Shown: in pieces, positions 1 through 7,451 of the stretch
Position numbering within the stretch: the first letter of the stretch is position 1
How the letters are laid out: each line of letters begins with the position of its first letter
Source of the DNA: Caldifarciminota bacterium UBA3073
Lineage (GTDB): Bacteria; Hydrothermota; UBA3073
NCBI GenBank assembly: GCA_002366725.1
Contig: DFBT01000110.1
Span: 3,153 to 27,081, forward strand
DNA length: 23,929 bases
Direction of reading: 5' to 3'
Program-made: the position numbers and the translations under genes
The notes under the pieces: model-generated
What the model was told of the DNA's origin: nothing
The model's database searches: none
The model's input: only the letters and a program-made list of their open reading frames with translations

Positions 1-1
1 A

Positions 2-31
2 AGTATTTTAACCCTTAAAGGGAGGAAATAA
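2..31 (+). CDS. C-terminal end of a four-helix-bundle (S23/IVS-type) protein, cut by the window edge
   Basis: Frame 2 reads SILTLKGRK and then TAA. These nine residues are identical to the C-terminus of the S23-type protein that ends at 4439. The DNA of positions 1-89 matches 4409-4497 with one mismatch (position 25), and the match continues past the stop. It is therefore the tail of a second copy of that gene plus its downstream flank. The function of S23-type proteins is unknown; the family is named after proteins encoded in 23S rRNA intervening sequences. Only the last residues are visible, so intactness upstream cannot be judged. Confidence 0.75.
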   Translation, partial: SILTLKGRK

Positions 32-123
32 TTTTTGCATTTTGATATGCCTGCCTGTCATACGACCTGTATAGGCGGTAGGCAGGTATCTTTAATTTTT
101 GATATTTGATTTTTGATTTTACT
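32..123. repeat. Intergenic repeat module D with AT-rich flanks, copy 1
   Basis: The stretch runs tttttgcattttgatatg, then a GC-richer core from about 50 to 88 with inverted ends (gcctgcc ... ggcaggt), then AT-rich words (tttgatatttgattt) that end exactly at the ATG of the next gene. The same core recurs at about 4458-4496 and 5131-5170. No Shine-Dalgarno motif is visible before the ATG at 124. Confidence 0.8.
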
Positions 124-1305
124 ATGCGGACTATAATTCCCGTTGGTCCTTATCATCCTCTTCAAGAGGAACCCGAGTTTTTTGAACTCGAGGTTGAAGG
201 GGAACGGGTTACCAAACTCAATATCAATATAGGTTACAATCATCGTGGAATTGAAAAACTCTCCGAGGGTATGCATTTCGACCAGGTAACTTTCCTCGTG
301 GAGAGGATATGCGGGATATGTTCCACCTCGCATCCATTTGCCTATGTTCAGGCGGTAGAGGACCTTGCAGGTATTGAGATTCCACTGCGCGCCAAATATA
401 TAAGATGTATAATCGGAGAGCTCGAGCGAATTCATTCGCATCTGTTGTGGTTCGGGCTTGCCGGACATTTTATAGGATATAATACCCTGTGGATGTGGGC
501 ATGGAAGTACAGAGAAATAGTCCTGGATTTGTGTGAACAGATCTCCGGTAACAGAAATCATTATGCGATGCTCAGAATTGGCGGAACGCGAAGAGACATC
601 TTAAATAAAGAGATCGACGAACTAAAGGAAAAAACGGCAACTTTGATCCCCGCCCTTAATATGTTCAAAGGTGCGGTGGTGGATGATCCCGTGGTTGCGG
701 CGAGAACGAAGGGAGTGGGTGTTTTGACGAAACAACAGGCAATTGACTACTGTGTTTTGGGTCCAACGGCAAGGGCATCGGGTATTGACATCGATTCGAG
801 GCGCGATTCTCCACACAATAGTGCGTATAATTTGGTTGAGTGGAATGTTCCCGTGTTGGAAGAGGGCGATGTCTTCGCCAAGGTAGTTGTGAGAATTCTC
901 GAAATGTTAGAATCCGTGAAGATAATTACTCAATCACTCGATGGGCTTCGTGACCTGAAAGAGGGCGAGATATGGAATGAAGTATGGGAGATACCTCCCG
1001 GAGAGGGGATTGGGACTTATGAGGCGCCGAGGGGAGAGGTGTTCCATTATGTACGCTCGGACGGTGGTAATACTCCTTTTAGACACAAGATAAGGGCTCC
1101 ATCATATTTAAATGTCCTGTCTAACGAAGTGGCAGTTGTGGGTGGAGATGTTGCAGATGCCTGTATAACACTGGCGGCAGTAGACCCCTGTTATTGCTGC
1201 ACAGATAGAATGCAGGCGGTTGAAGATGGAAAGGTCAAATATAACTGGAAACAATTGCTACAGCTATCACAGGAGAAAACAAAGAAAATCAAAAATCAAA
1301 TATAA
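124..1305 (+). CDS. mbhL: Group 4 membrane-bound [NiFe] hydrogenase, large (catalytic) subunit
   Basis: This is the catalytic subunit of an energy-converting hydrogenase of the Mbh/Ech/Hyc type, which passes ferredoxin electrons to protons and is coupled to ion pumping. Both nickel-binding motifs are present: RICGIC (C63, C66) and DPCYCC (C356, C359). This separates it from the NuoD subunit of complex I, which lacks these cysteines. With 393 residues it has no NuoC domain, unlike HycE. About 31 residues follow R362 and look like the HycE-type C-terminal peptide removed by HycI; a HycI-like gene lies at 9530. The last residues (KKIKNQI) and the stop come from the AT-rich repeat. ATG 124 is chosen over the in-frame TTG at 106 because it gives the family N-terminus MRTIIPVGP. 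The small subunit must lie upstream. Confidence 0.93.
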   Translation: MRTIIPVGPYHPLQEEPEFFELEVEGERVTKLNINIGYNHRGIEKLSEGMHFDQVTFLVERICGICSTSHPFAYVQAVEDLAGIEIPLRAKYIRCIIGELERIHSHLLWFGLAGHFIGYNTLWMWAWKYREIVLDLCEQISGNRNHYAMLRIGGTRRDILNKEIDELKEKTATLIPALNMFKGAVVDDPVVAARTKGVGVLTKQQAIDYCVLGPTARASGIDIDSRRDSPHNSAYNLVEWNVPVLEEGDVFAKVVVRILEMLESVKIITQSLDGLRDLKEGEIWNEVWEIPPGEGIGTYEAPRGEVFHYVRSDGGNTPFRHKIRAPSYLNVLSNEVAVVGGDVADACITLAAVDPCYCCTDRMQAVEDGKVKYNWKQLLQLSQEKTKKIKNQI

Positions 1306-1423
1306 AAAATCAAAATGACAGACCAAAAATTAAAAATAAGTTGGAGTCTTCCAATATATAGGGGTATAAAGACATTTTTGCATTTTAATATGTAGTTTTG
1401 ATATTTGATTTTTAACTTTTGAT
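1306..1423. repeat. AT-rich intergenic repeat mosaic
   Basis: The left part (aaaaatcaaaatgacagacc, then aaaattaaaaataag) resembles the left part of the mosaic at 7452. The right part (tttttgcattttaatatg, then gatatttgatttttaac) matches the right ends found at other junctions. The core between them, about 1340-1373, is unique within the window. It runs from the stop of one gene to the ATG of the next without a Shine-Dalgarno motif. Confidence 0.75.
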
Positions 1424-3256
1424 ATGGATATCTTGTTGCCCATAGAAATAAGTCTTATCGCGGGAGTGGTGCTTCTCTTCCTTCCCAAAAAATTGGAGGG
1501 ATTCACCAGAGTGGTTTCTCCATTAATAGGAATCCTCAATTTTGTATTGGCGATAATCTTATTTTTTAATTACAGTGTTCCCTCCTATGCATCGAAGTAT
1601 TTTATGACGGACTTGCTTTCGAGATTTATTTACCTGGGAATCGGGTTCTTTGGATTTATAATTTCTCTGTATGGGGCGGGATATACAAAAATATCAAATA
1701 TCAAATATAAAAAATCAAAGATAGAGAATAAGAAATTCTCAATTGAGGATGTGAATAAGTTTTTTGCTTACTTCTTTTTGACACTGGGTTCTGCCTTTGC
1801 GGTTGCGATTGCCGATAATCTCCTGATGCTACTTGTGTTCTGGGGATTTCTGGGGGTAACCCTCTATCTGTTGATACAGCTGGGGAAAGAGGGTGCCAAT
1901 GAAGCAGCAAAGAAGTCACTCATAATCATTGGGGCGTCAGATTGTTTTTTAATCCTGGGAATTGGTATCCTATGGCAACTCACCCACACACTGAATATAA
2001 CGGAGATTTCCCTGAACACTCACTATTCACTGCTGGCTACCATTTCCTTTATATGCTTTGTCATTGCCTCTTTCGCAAAGGCGGGAAATATGCCGCTTCA
2101 TACATGGATTCCTCCCACTGCCGCGGCTGCCCCCATTCCGGTAACAGCTTACCTGCCGGCATCATTGGATAAACTTCTTGGAATTTACCTGCTTGCAAGG
2201 TGTGTTCTTACAATCTTCGGGCTTACCCCCGGTTTCTCGGCCTTTCTAATGATTTTTGGTGCATTAACGATAATCTTTGCCGTGTTTATGGCTATGATAC
2301 AGCATTCGGGCCGCAAACTGTTGTCCTATCACGCCATCTCACAGGTGGGATATATGGTGCTTGGAATTGGGACTGGTAATCCCATAGGAATCGCCGGGGG
2401 CCTTTTTCATATGTTGAACAATTCAATATATAAATCCTGCCTGTTTCTGGGGCTGGGCGGAGTTGAAAGGAACAGGGGAACAGACGACCTGGATAGTTTA
2501 GGCGGGCTTGCCAAGAACATGCCCCTCACTCTTTTCGCCATGCTGACCGCCTCTCTGGCAATATCCGGTGTCCCTCCGTTAAACGGATTCTTTTCAAAAT
2601 GGTTGGTGTATCAGGGAGTTATAAATACATTTGGGACTCGTAATGCATTCGTTCCCGTTTTGTGCTTGATTGCAGCGTTATTTGGGAGTGCTCTCACATT
2701 CGCCAGCTTTGCAAAACTTATCCACGCAATATTTCTGGCGAGAAGACCCTCTCTCTCATCTCTCATCACTCATCGCTCTTCAATTCTCTTAATTGCGCCC
2801 CAGCTCATTCTTGCTATAGCCTGTATAGTTCTCGGTATTTTTGCTTATCCCCTTATCATTAATCCAATATTCAGGAAGATTTTACCATTTGAGACGGTTG
2901 GCGTATGGAGGCCCGAACTGGCAACTGGATTGATAGTTATTGGAATACTTCTGGGGCTTCTGATTTATGGCATCTCGAGGGTAAAGGTGAGGGTTACCCC
3001 CGAATTCATAGGCGGCGAAAGGGTTACACCCGATATGAGAGTTTCGGGAGCGGATTTCTATCTGACGGTCAGCGAGATATCTTTATTTGGAAAGATTTAC
3101 GGTTGGGCCAGGAGAAAATTCTTCGATATTTACGAGATTCTGAGGACATGGGTCTTTTTCTTTTCGAGACCGCTCAGGCTTGTTCATACGGGCTCTTTAC
3201 CGCTTTATTTACTCTGGATAGCCGTGGGATTGGCAATAATCCTGTTGATAATGTAG
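1424..3256 (+). CDS. NuoL/MrpA-like antiporter subunit of the hydrogenase-Mrp complex
   Basis: A 610-residue polytopic membrane protein of the proton-conducting transporter family (NuoL, MrpA, HyfB). The core is clear: K219 in FAKAGNMPLHTWIPP, K250 in the next helix (SLDKLLGIYLL), RKLLSYHAISQVGY at 297-310, and K392 in GVPPLNGFFSK. The glutamate normally found in TM5 (FWE in MrpA and NuoL) is glycine here (FWGFLG, G141). After the antiporter domain comes a C-terminal region with FIGGE and a final membrane segment, as in hydrogenase-4-type subunits. Residues about 88-107 are an extra lysine- and isoleucine-rich loop encoded by the AT-rich intergenic repeat. It probably carries one of the ion channels of the complex. 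The ATG at 1424 directly abuts the repeat and has no visible RBS. Confidence 0.85.
   Translation: MDILLPIEISLIAGVVLLFLPKKLEGFTRVVSPLIGILNFVLAIILFFNYSVPSYASKYFMTDLLSRFIYLGIGFFGFIISLYGAGYTKISNIKYKKSKIENKKFSIEDVNKFFAYFFLTLGSAFAVAIADNLLMLLVFWGFLGVTLYLLIQLGKEGANEAAKKSLIIIGASDCFLILGIGILWQLTHTLNITEISLNTHYSLLATISFICFVIASFAKAGNMPLHTWIPPTAAAAPIPVTAYLPASLDKLLGIYLLARCVLTIFGLTPGFSAFLMIFGALTIIFAVFMAMIQHSGRKLLSYHAISQVGYMVLGIGTGNPIGIAGGLFHMLNNSIYKSCLFLGLGGVERNRGTDDLDSLGGLAKNMPLTLFAMLTASLAISGVPPLNGFFSKWLVYQGVINTFGTRNAFVPVLCLIAALFGSALTFASFAKLIHAIFLARRPSLSSLITHRSSILLIAPQLILAIACIVLGIFAYPLIINPIFRKILPFETVGVWRPELATGLIVIGILLGLLIYGISRVKVRVTPEFIGGERVTPDMRVSGADFYLTVSEISLFGKIYGWARRKFFDIYEILRTWVFFFSRPLRLVHTGSLPLYLLWIAVGLAIILLIM
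1685..1745 (+). repeat. In-frame AT-rich repeat inside the antiporter coding region
   Basis: The words aaaatatcaaatatcaaata and aaaaaatcaaagatagag are the same as those at the gene junctions. Here they are translated in frame into about 20 residues rich in Lys, Ile and Asn, between GAGYTK and NKFFAYFFL. In NuoL/MrpA relatives this is a short loop between helices. Confidence 0.7.
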
Positions 3257-3503
3257 TTATGACAAATTCTAAATCCGAAATTCTAAACCCACAGGATCCG
3301 TATGGACAAATCAAAAATTGACCCAGAGGGTCATTCCGAGCAAAGCGAGGAATCTCATATTGGGATTGCTTCGCCCCGATAAAATCGGGACTCGCAATGA
3401 CGGCATTGCTGTCATTTTTGCATTTTGATATGTCCCGCCATAGCAGGATCCCGCCAACGGCGGTGATATTGTTGATTTTTAATATTTAATTTTTGATATA
3501 ACT
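3257..3503. repeat. Intergenic mosaic of repeat modules B, C and E
   Basis: In order: a word series ctaaatccgaaattctaaac (also found near 19632), module B (ggatccgtatggacaa, 3295-3310), an AT-rich word, the 82-bp module C (3320-3401), tttttgcattttgatatg, module E (two GC-rich hairpins, 3431-3470), then AT-rich words reaching the ATG at 3504. No coding sequence is supported. No Shine-Dalgarno motif precedes the ATG. Confidence 0.8.
3320..3401. repeat. 82-bp repeat module C, copy 1
   Basis: It begins gacccagagg and ends ctcgcaatgac. The internal start gtcattccgag and the end ctcgcaatgac are inverted repeats matching at 10 of 11 positions. A second hairpin lies inside (cccgat/atcggg). Copies of equal length stand at 5019-5100 and 8763-8844 with a few substitutions. 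It resembles REP/MITE-like hairpin elements. Confidence 0.9.
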
Positions 3504-4031
3504 ATGTTGGAGATTTATTTACTGAGCATATTGATGATTCTGGGTGCAATGCTGGCTATCTCACTGCCAAATCTTATGGCTGCCGTCATATCCATGGGTA
3601 TAGTTGGATACAGTCTCGCCCTGTCTTTTATGTTCCTTGGTGCCCCAGATCTGGCAATAGTGCAGATTATTGTGGAGACTATGTCTCTCATCATCCTCAT
3701 TGCCGCGATTATAAAAACAACCGAAGAGGATACCCCCGAAGAAAAGAAGTTAGCCAGAATTCCAGTTTATATTGGAGGTGCTGGTTTTTTTGCGATCTTT
3801 CTATTGATGTTCGTCAGAATCTCCGGGTTCTTACCGGGATTCGGTCACCCGGCTTTGAGAATGGCGTCTGACTACATTGCATCGGGATTCGAACAAACGG
3901 GGGCGCCCAATCTCGTCGCCGCCGTTATACTTAATCTCAGGGGATATGATACCCTGGGAGAGGCAACCGTTTTGTTCGCCGCCGTTGTGGGGCTTGTGGT
4001 GGTTCTGAGAAAGACAGGCAGAAAAAAATGA
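3504..4031 (+). CDS. Fused MbhD-MbhE subunit (DUF4040 plus MbhE domain)
   Basis: A 175-residue membrane protein. Residues 1-70 match the DUF4040/MbhD domain (GAPDLAIVQIIVETMSLIIL), followed by a membrane segment near 92-110. The C-terminal third has the MbhE signature (NLRGYDTLGEATVLFAAVVG, about 143-162). The same two domains form the C-terminal part of MrpA and are separate proteins in Thermococcales Mbh. This gene and the one at 1424 together therefore make up a split MrpA. It is part of the sodium-path module of the Mbh complex. The ATG at 3504 directly follows AT-rich repeat DNA (tttttgatataactATG) with no RBS. Confidence 0.87.
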   Translation: MLEIYLLSILMILGAMLAISLPNLMAAVISMGIVGYSLALSFMFLGAPDLAIVQIIVETMSLIILIAAIIKTTEEDTPEEKKLARIPVYIGGAGFFAIFLLMFVRISGFLPGFGHPALRMASDYIASGFEQTGAPNLVAAVILNLRGYDTLGEATVLFAAVVGLVVVLRKTGRKK

Positions 4032-4094
4032 AAAATCAAATATCAAATATGAAAAATATCCGCGGGATCCGTATGGACAAATCAAAAATTAAAA
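4032..4094. repeat. AT-rich words and module B before an S23-type gene
   Basis: The sequence is aaaatcaaatatcaaatatg, aaaatatccgc, then module B (ggatccgtatggacaa, 4065-4080) and further AT words. The same series stands at 4966-5018, where it is followed by module C instead of a gene. Confidence 0.75.
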
Positions 4095-4439
4095 ATTGAG
4101 TTTAAGAAGAGACTGTATAACTTTACATTAAGACTCATAGAGTTTATAGATAAATTGCCCAATGACAATGTTTCAAAGAGGATTGGCGACCAATTACTAC
4201 GGAGTGGCACGAGCATTCTTGGAAACTATATTGAGGGACAGTCGGCGAGCAGCAAGAGAGATTTTACTAACTATTTTAACACATCTTTGAAATCAACTAA
4301 TGAAAGCAAGTTATGGCTTGCATTACTTCGTGATAGCAAACGAGCCAAATCACAAGAAGTCGCTTGGTTTCTGAAAGAGTTGGACGAGTTTTCTAATATT
4401 TTTGCTTCAAGTATTTTAACCCTTAAAGGGAGAAAATAA
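4095..4439 (+). CDS. Four-helix-bundle protein, S23/IVS family, without a standard start codon
   Basis: The frame reads FKKRLYNFTLRLIEFIDKLP, then NDNVSKRIGDQLLRSGTSI, and ends SILTLKGRK. This is the S23 (23S rRNA intervening-sequence protein) family, small helical proteins of unknown function; the diversity-generating-retroelement protein Avd has a related fold. Family members begin just before the FKKRLY region, but no ATG, GTG or TTG lies there. In-frame candidates are ATT 4095 and CTG 4113; the first usual start (TTG 4155) would cut off helix 1. The gene may use a rare start or may have lost it. It interrupts the row of Mrp genes and is flanked by repeat modules. Copy 1 at the window edge shares its 3' end and downstream flank. 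Confidence 0.75.
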   Translation: MEFKKRLYNFTLRLIEFIDKLPNDNVSKRIGDQLLRSGTSILGNYIEGQSASSKRDFTNYFNTSLKSTNESKLWLALLRDSKRAKSQEVAWFLKELDEFSNIFASSILTLKGRK

Positions 4440-4536
4440 TTTTTGCATTTTGATATGCCTGCCTGTCATACGACCTGTATAGGCGGTAGGCAGGTATTTT
4501 TGATTTTTGATATTTAATGTTTGATTTTACTAAGGT
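4440..4536. repeat. Repeat module D with AT-rich flanks, copy 2
   Basis: It matches 32-89 almost base for base (the shared block 4409-4497 has one mismatch with 1-89). It then continues with different AT-rich words to ttttactaaggtatg at the mrpB start. Confidence 0.85.
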
Positions 4537-4959
4537 ATGAGTGAGATCGTAAAGACAGTATCGAGAATATTTGCTCCGTTGATTATTGTCTTCGGCATAT
4601 ATGTTACCCTCCACGGACATCTTACACCCGGAGGAGGTTTTGCCGGAGGGCTCATTATAGCGGGGGCAGTGGTACTTTTGGTGCTGGCATATGGGGGTGA
4701 GAGAGAAAAACTTGAGGGGGAGAAAAAGAGCACATCGAGGTTGGAGTCATCCGGTATTCTACTTTTCTGGTTGGTAGCTGTCCTCGGGCTCGTGGTGGGT
4801 GGAATATTTTTCCTCAATATTATGGGGAAAGGTTTGCCCTTTACGATATTTAGTGCGGGCATCATACCCGTTTGTAATATAGCAATCGCCGTGGAGGTTG
4901 GAGGAGCCATTTCCACTATATTGCTGGCATTGGTGCTGTTCGAGAAAGACGAAAATTAA
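4537..4959 (+). CDS. mrpB: Mrp antiporter subunit B (MnhB/MbhF)
   Basis: A 140-residue protein with the MnhB-domain signature: an N-terminal helix (FAPLIIVFGIYVTLHGHLTP) followed by the Gly-rich GGGFAGGLIIAGAVVLLVLA. About four membrane segments are visible (13-30, 36-54, 70-90, 108-134). The family is an obligate membrane subunit of Mrp antiporters and of Mbh (MbhF). It lies between MbhD-E and MrpC as in Mrp and Mbh operons, apart from the S23-type insertion. The start ATG at 4537 follows tactaaggt, where aagg is too close to the ATG to act as a normal RBS. Confidence 0.9.
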   Translation: MSEIVKTVSRIFAPLIIVFGIYVTLHGHLTPGGGFAGGLIIAGAVVLLVLAYGGEREKLEGEKKSTSRLESSGILLFWLVAVLGLVVGGIFFLNIMGKGLPFTIFSAGIIPVCNIAIAVEVGGAISTILLALVLFEKDEN

Positions 4960-5184
4960 AAAATAAAAAATCAAATATGAAAAATATCCGCGGGATCCGT
5001 ATGGACAAATCAAAAATTGACCCAGAGTGTCATTCCGAGCAAAGCGAGGAATCTCATATTGGGATTGCTTCGTCCCGATAAAATCGGGCCTCGCAATGAC
5101 AGCATTGCTGTTATTTTTGCATTTTAATATGCCTGCCTGTCATACGACCTGTATAGGCGGTAGGCAGGTATTTTTGATTTTACT
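4960..5184. repeat. Intergenic mosaic of AT words and modules B, C and D
   Basis: AT words, module B (ggatccgtatggacaa, 4993-5008), module C copy 2 (5019-5100), tttttgcattttaatatg, module D copy 3 (about 5131-5170), then tttttgattttact up to the ATG at 5185. No gene is supported; an open frame at 5027 is only a read-through of repeat DNA. Confidence 0.8.
5019..5100. repeat. 82-bp repeat module C, copy 2
   Basis: Same length and ends as the copy at 3320. It differs by a few bases, for example gagtgtcatt for gagggtcatt and cgggcctcgc for cgggactcgc. Confidence 0.9.
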
Positions 5185-5520
5185 ATGGTGTACATTTTAC
5201 CAATCATACTTTTCTTAGTGGGTCTCTTTGGTGTTTTGGTAAAGAGAAACCTTATCAAGATGATAATTTCGGTCAGCATAATGGACTATGCATTATTCCT
5301 GTTCTTTGCCTTGATAGGTTATAGGGGCGAAGGCATGCCTCCGATAGAGCTCAAGGGTGCGGAGCACGTAAAATTTGTTGACCCCCTACCGCAGGCATTG
5401 GTTCTCACGGCAATTGTTATCGGACTTGCCACGACAGCCCTGCTCGTTGGGATAGCGGTGAGAATTTATCAAAAATACGGAACATTTGATATTGAGAAGA
5501 TAAGAAAGTTGAGGGGATAG
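5185..5520 (+). CDS. mrpC: Mrp antiporter subunit C (MnhC/MbhG, NuoK-like)
   Basis: A 111-residue protein with three hydrophobic helices, homologous to NuoK. It has GLFGVLVKRNLIKMIISVSI in the first third and the typical MrpC block DPLPQALVLTAIVIGLATTA (about 71-90). It is the small membrane subunit next to the MrpD antiporter channel and follows mrpB as usual. The ATG at 5185 stands in ttttactATG, the same junction sequence as before mbhL and the ferredoxin subunit, with no RBS. Confidence 0.92.
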   Translation: MVYILPIILFLVGLFGVLVKRNLIKMIISVSIMDYALFLFFALIGYRGEGMPPIELKGAEHVKFVDPLPQALVLTAIVIGLATTALLVGIAVRIYQKYGTFDIEKIRKLRG

Positions 5521-5572
5521 TTGATTGGTTGATTAGTTAATTAGTTGATTGGTTAATTGGTTAATTAGTTAA
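5521..5572. repeat. TTGATTGGTTAATTAG-type tandem repeat, left flank of an S23-type gene
   Basis: About six imperfect units of ttgattggtt / aattagtt run from just after the mrpC stop to the ATG at 5573. The region after the gene (5939-5975) contains similar words in the opposite orientation, so the gene is bracketed by an imperfect inverted repeat. Confidence 0.75.
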
Positions 5573-5938
5573 ATGTTTAAAGGACCTGAAAAATCAAGAA
5601 TTGTTCAATTGGCGGATACCTTGGCAGATAAAATTTGGGATGAAGTGATAAAATGGGACTACTTTGCTAAGAACACTTTGGGGATGCAAATTGTAGACGC
5701 TGCGGATTCTATTGGGGCAAATATTGTAGAATCACTGGGTAGGTTTCATATAAGAGAACAAATTAGATTTTTGCATATCTCTCGCGGCTCTTTATGGGAG
5801 ACAAAAAGGTGGCTAAATAGGGCTTTAAGAAGAAAATTACTTGCCACTAAAAAATTTGAAGAATTAACGGGAATTGTAGAGAATTTAGCGCCGCAGTTGA
5901 ATGCATTTATTACCAAGAAACACAATGACGGAGTCTAA
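5573..5938 (+). CDS. Four-helix-bundle protein, S23/IVS family
   Basis: A 121-residue helical protein of the S23 family. Recognisable blocks are GMQIVDAADSIGANIVESLG (about 38-57), HIREQIRFLHISRGSLWETK (about 60-79) and a final helix near NLAPQLNAFI. It belongs to a different subfamily from the copy at 4095. It has an ordinary ATG at 5573, embedded in the AT-rich repeat gttaaATGttt. It sits between mrpC and mrpD, which are adjacent in other organisms, so it is probably an insertion rather than an antiporter subunit. Its function is unknown and no rRNA is nearby. Confidence 0.85.
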   Translation: MFKGPEKSRIVQLADTLADKIWDEVIKWDYFAKNTLGMQIVDAADSIGANIVESLGRFHIREQIRFLHISRGSLWETKRWLNRALRRKLLATKKFEELTGIVENLAPQLNAFITKKHNDGV

Positions 5939-5975
5939 TGAACTATTCAACTAATCAACTATTTAACATTTAACA
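5939..5975. repeat. Right flank of the S23-type gene, inverted relative to 5521-5572
   Basis: The sequence aactattcaactaatcaac, then tatttaacatttaac, read on the other strand gives gttaaatgttaaatagttga, like the left flank. It ends directly at the mrpD ATG at 5976. Confidence 0.65.
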
Positions 5976-7451
5976 ATGTATTTTCTTCCATTATTTATCG
6001 GTTTACCGCTTTTTGGGGCATTTGTCCTCTCCTTAATAAAACCAAGGAGAGTGGGAGATGTTTTAGCTAATCTTATCAACCTGTCACTTCTTGTTATATC
6101 ATTTCTGCTTCTTCGGTTTGGAACTCTCGTTTATAAGATAGGGGGATGGGAACCCGTTAACGGCATACCTATCGGTATATACTGGGTGAAGGATGGATTA
6201 TCGACCCTCATGCTCATCATCGTGAATCTCGTTGCCCTGATGGCGACGATATTTTCGGTAAATTATATGGAGAGGTTCACCGAAAAAAACAGGTATTACT
6301 GTCTTTTCCTGCTTATGTTGGCCGGTATGAACGGAGTTATATTATCCGGCGATATGTTTAATCTATTTGTATTTCTGGAAATTGCCTCCATTGCCTCCTA
6401 CTCACTCGTCGCCTTCGGTACCGGAGCAGAAGAGCTCGAGGCAGCCTTCAAATATCAGATTATGGGTACAATTGCATCGAGCTTTATACTCTTTGGGATT
6501 GCCTTGCTGTATTCATATACAGGAACACTTAATATGGCTGATATGGCGAGAGTACTTGCCACAAAGGGTACAGCCCCCGTCGTCTTTGTAGGTGCACTGT
6601 TTATTATGGGGTTTGGAATGAAGGCGGCGATTATGCCATTTCATGCCTGGCTTCCCGATGCACATCCATCGGCACCCGCGCCCATATCGGCGATGTTGTC
6701 CGGGGTATTAATAAAGGTGTTGGGAATTTACGCCCTGATTCGCATCATATTCAATGTATTCGGGATAACCCCGGTTTTGTCGGATATTTTGATGGTGTTG
6801 GGGACCATCTCGTTGATGGTGGGTGGTCTGTTGGCTATCGGTCAAAGGGATTTCAAGAGACTTCTCGCATATTCAAGCATATCCCAGGTGGGTTACATCA
6901 TATTGGGTATAGGCCTCGGAACACCATTAGGCATTTTGGGTGGGCTGCTTCACCTTTTAAATCACTCGGTATTTAAATCACTTCTGTTTTTGAATTCCGG
7001 GGCAGTTGTATATGCCACCGGCACGAGAGATATGCAAAAATTGGGAGGATTGAACGGGAAGATGCCGGTTACGGGCGGTAGTTCATTCATTGCCTCTATG
7101 TCTATTGCGGGGGTTCCTCCCTTCAGCGGGTTCTGGAGCAAGTTGGTAATCATTATCGCCTGTTTGTTTGCAAACCGATTTGGTTTTGCTATCTGGGCTA
7201 TTGTTGGAAGTATAATTACACTGGCTTATTACATGAAGGTACAGAGGGATGTGTTTTTTGGACCGTTGAGGGAAGACCTACGGGAGACAAAAGAAGTACC
7301 CGGATTTATGAAATTTTCTATGATAATACTTGCCGTTCTTTGTGTAAGCATGGGGCTTCTTCTCATCCCACAGTTAAGAAATATTCTCTTAACCCCCGCC
7401 GTTGAAGTTTTAAAAAACGGTATTGAATACGCAGGACTGATATCATATTAA
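5976..7451 (+). CDS. mrpD: Mrp antiporter subunit D / MbhH-like proton- or sodium-channel subunit
   Basis: A 491-residue polytopic protein of the NuoM/NuoN/MrpD family, the second antiporter-like channel in the locus. All channel residues of the family are in place: E135 in TM5 (FVFLEIASIASYSLV), K216 (MKAAIMPFHAWLPDAHP), K247 (SGVLIKVLGIYAL) and K389 (PPFSGFWSKL). AYSSISQVGY lies at about 298-307 and LLNHSVFKSLLF at 328-338. Unlike the subunit at 1424 it keeps the TM5 glutamate. The start ATG at 5976 follows the inverted flank of the S23-type gene with no clear RBS; there is no competing upstream start. Confidence 0.93.
   Translation: MYFLPLFIGLPLFGAFVLSLIKPRRVGDVLANLINLSLLVISFLLLRFGTLVYKIGGWEPVNGIPIGIYWVKDGLSTLMLIIVNLVALMATIFSVNYMERFTEKNRYYCLFLLMLAGMNGVILSGDMFNLFVFLEIASIASYSLVAFGTGAEELEAAFKYQIMGTIASSFILFGIALLYSYTGTLNMADMARVLATKGTAPVVFVGALFIMGFGMKAAIMPFHAWLPDAHPSAPAPISAMLSGVLIKVLGIYALIRIIFNVFGITPVLSDILMVLGTISLMVGGLLAIGQRDFKRLLAYSSISQVGYIILGIGLGTPLGILGGLLHLLNHSVFKSLLFLNSGAVVYATGTRDMQKLGGLNGKMPVTGGSSFIASMSIAGVPPFSGFWSKLVIIIACLFANRFGFAIWAIVGSIITLAYYMKVQRDVFFGPLREDLRETKEVPGFMKFSMIILAVLCVSMGLLLIPQLRNILLTPAVEVLKNGIEYAGLISY

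Noticed and set aside
124..1305. NADH dehydrogenase subunit D (complex I)
   Set aside because: Both CxxC nickel motifs are present, which complex I NuoD lacks; the context is hydrogenase-specific.
5027..5218. Open reading frame across an intergenic gap
   Set aside because: It translates the 82-bp repeat and module D; the same frame can be partly read in the other copies, and there is no protein-like signal.
5521..5572. CRISPR array or iteron origin
   Set aside because: The units are short, imperfect and without spacers of constant length, and there are no cas or replication genes.
4095..5938. 23S rRNA intervening sequence
   Set aside because: S23-type genes are present but no rRNA sequence surrounds them.
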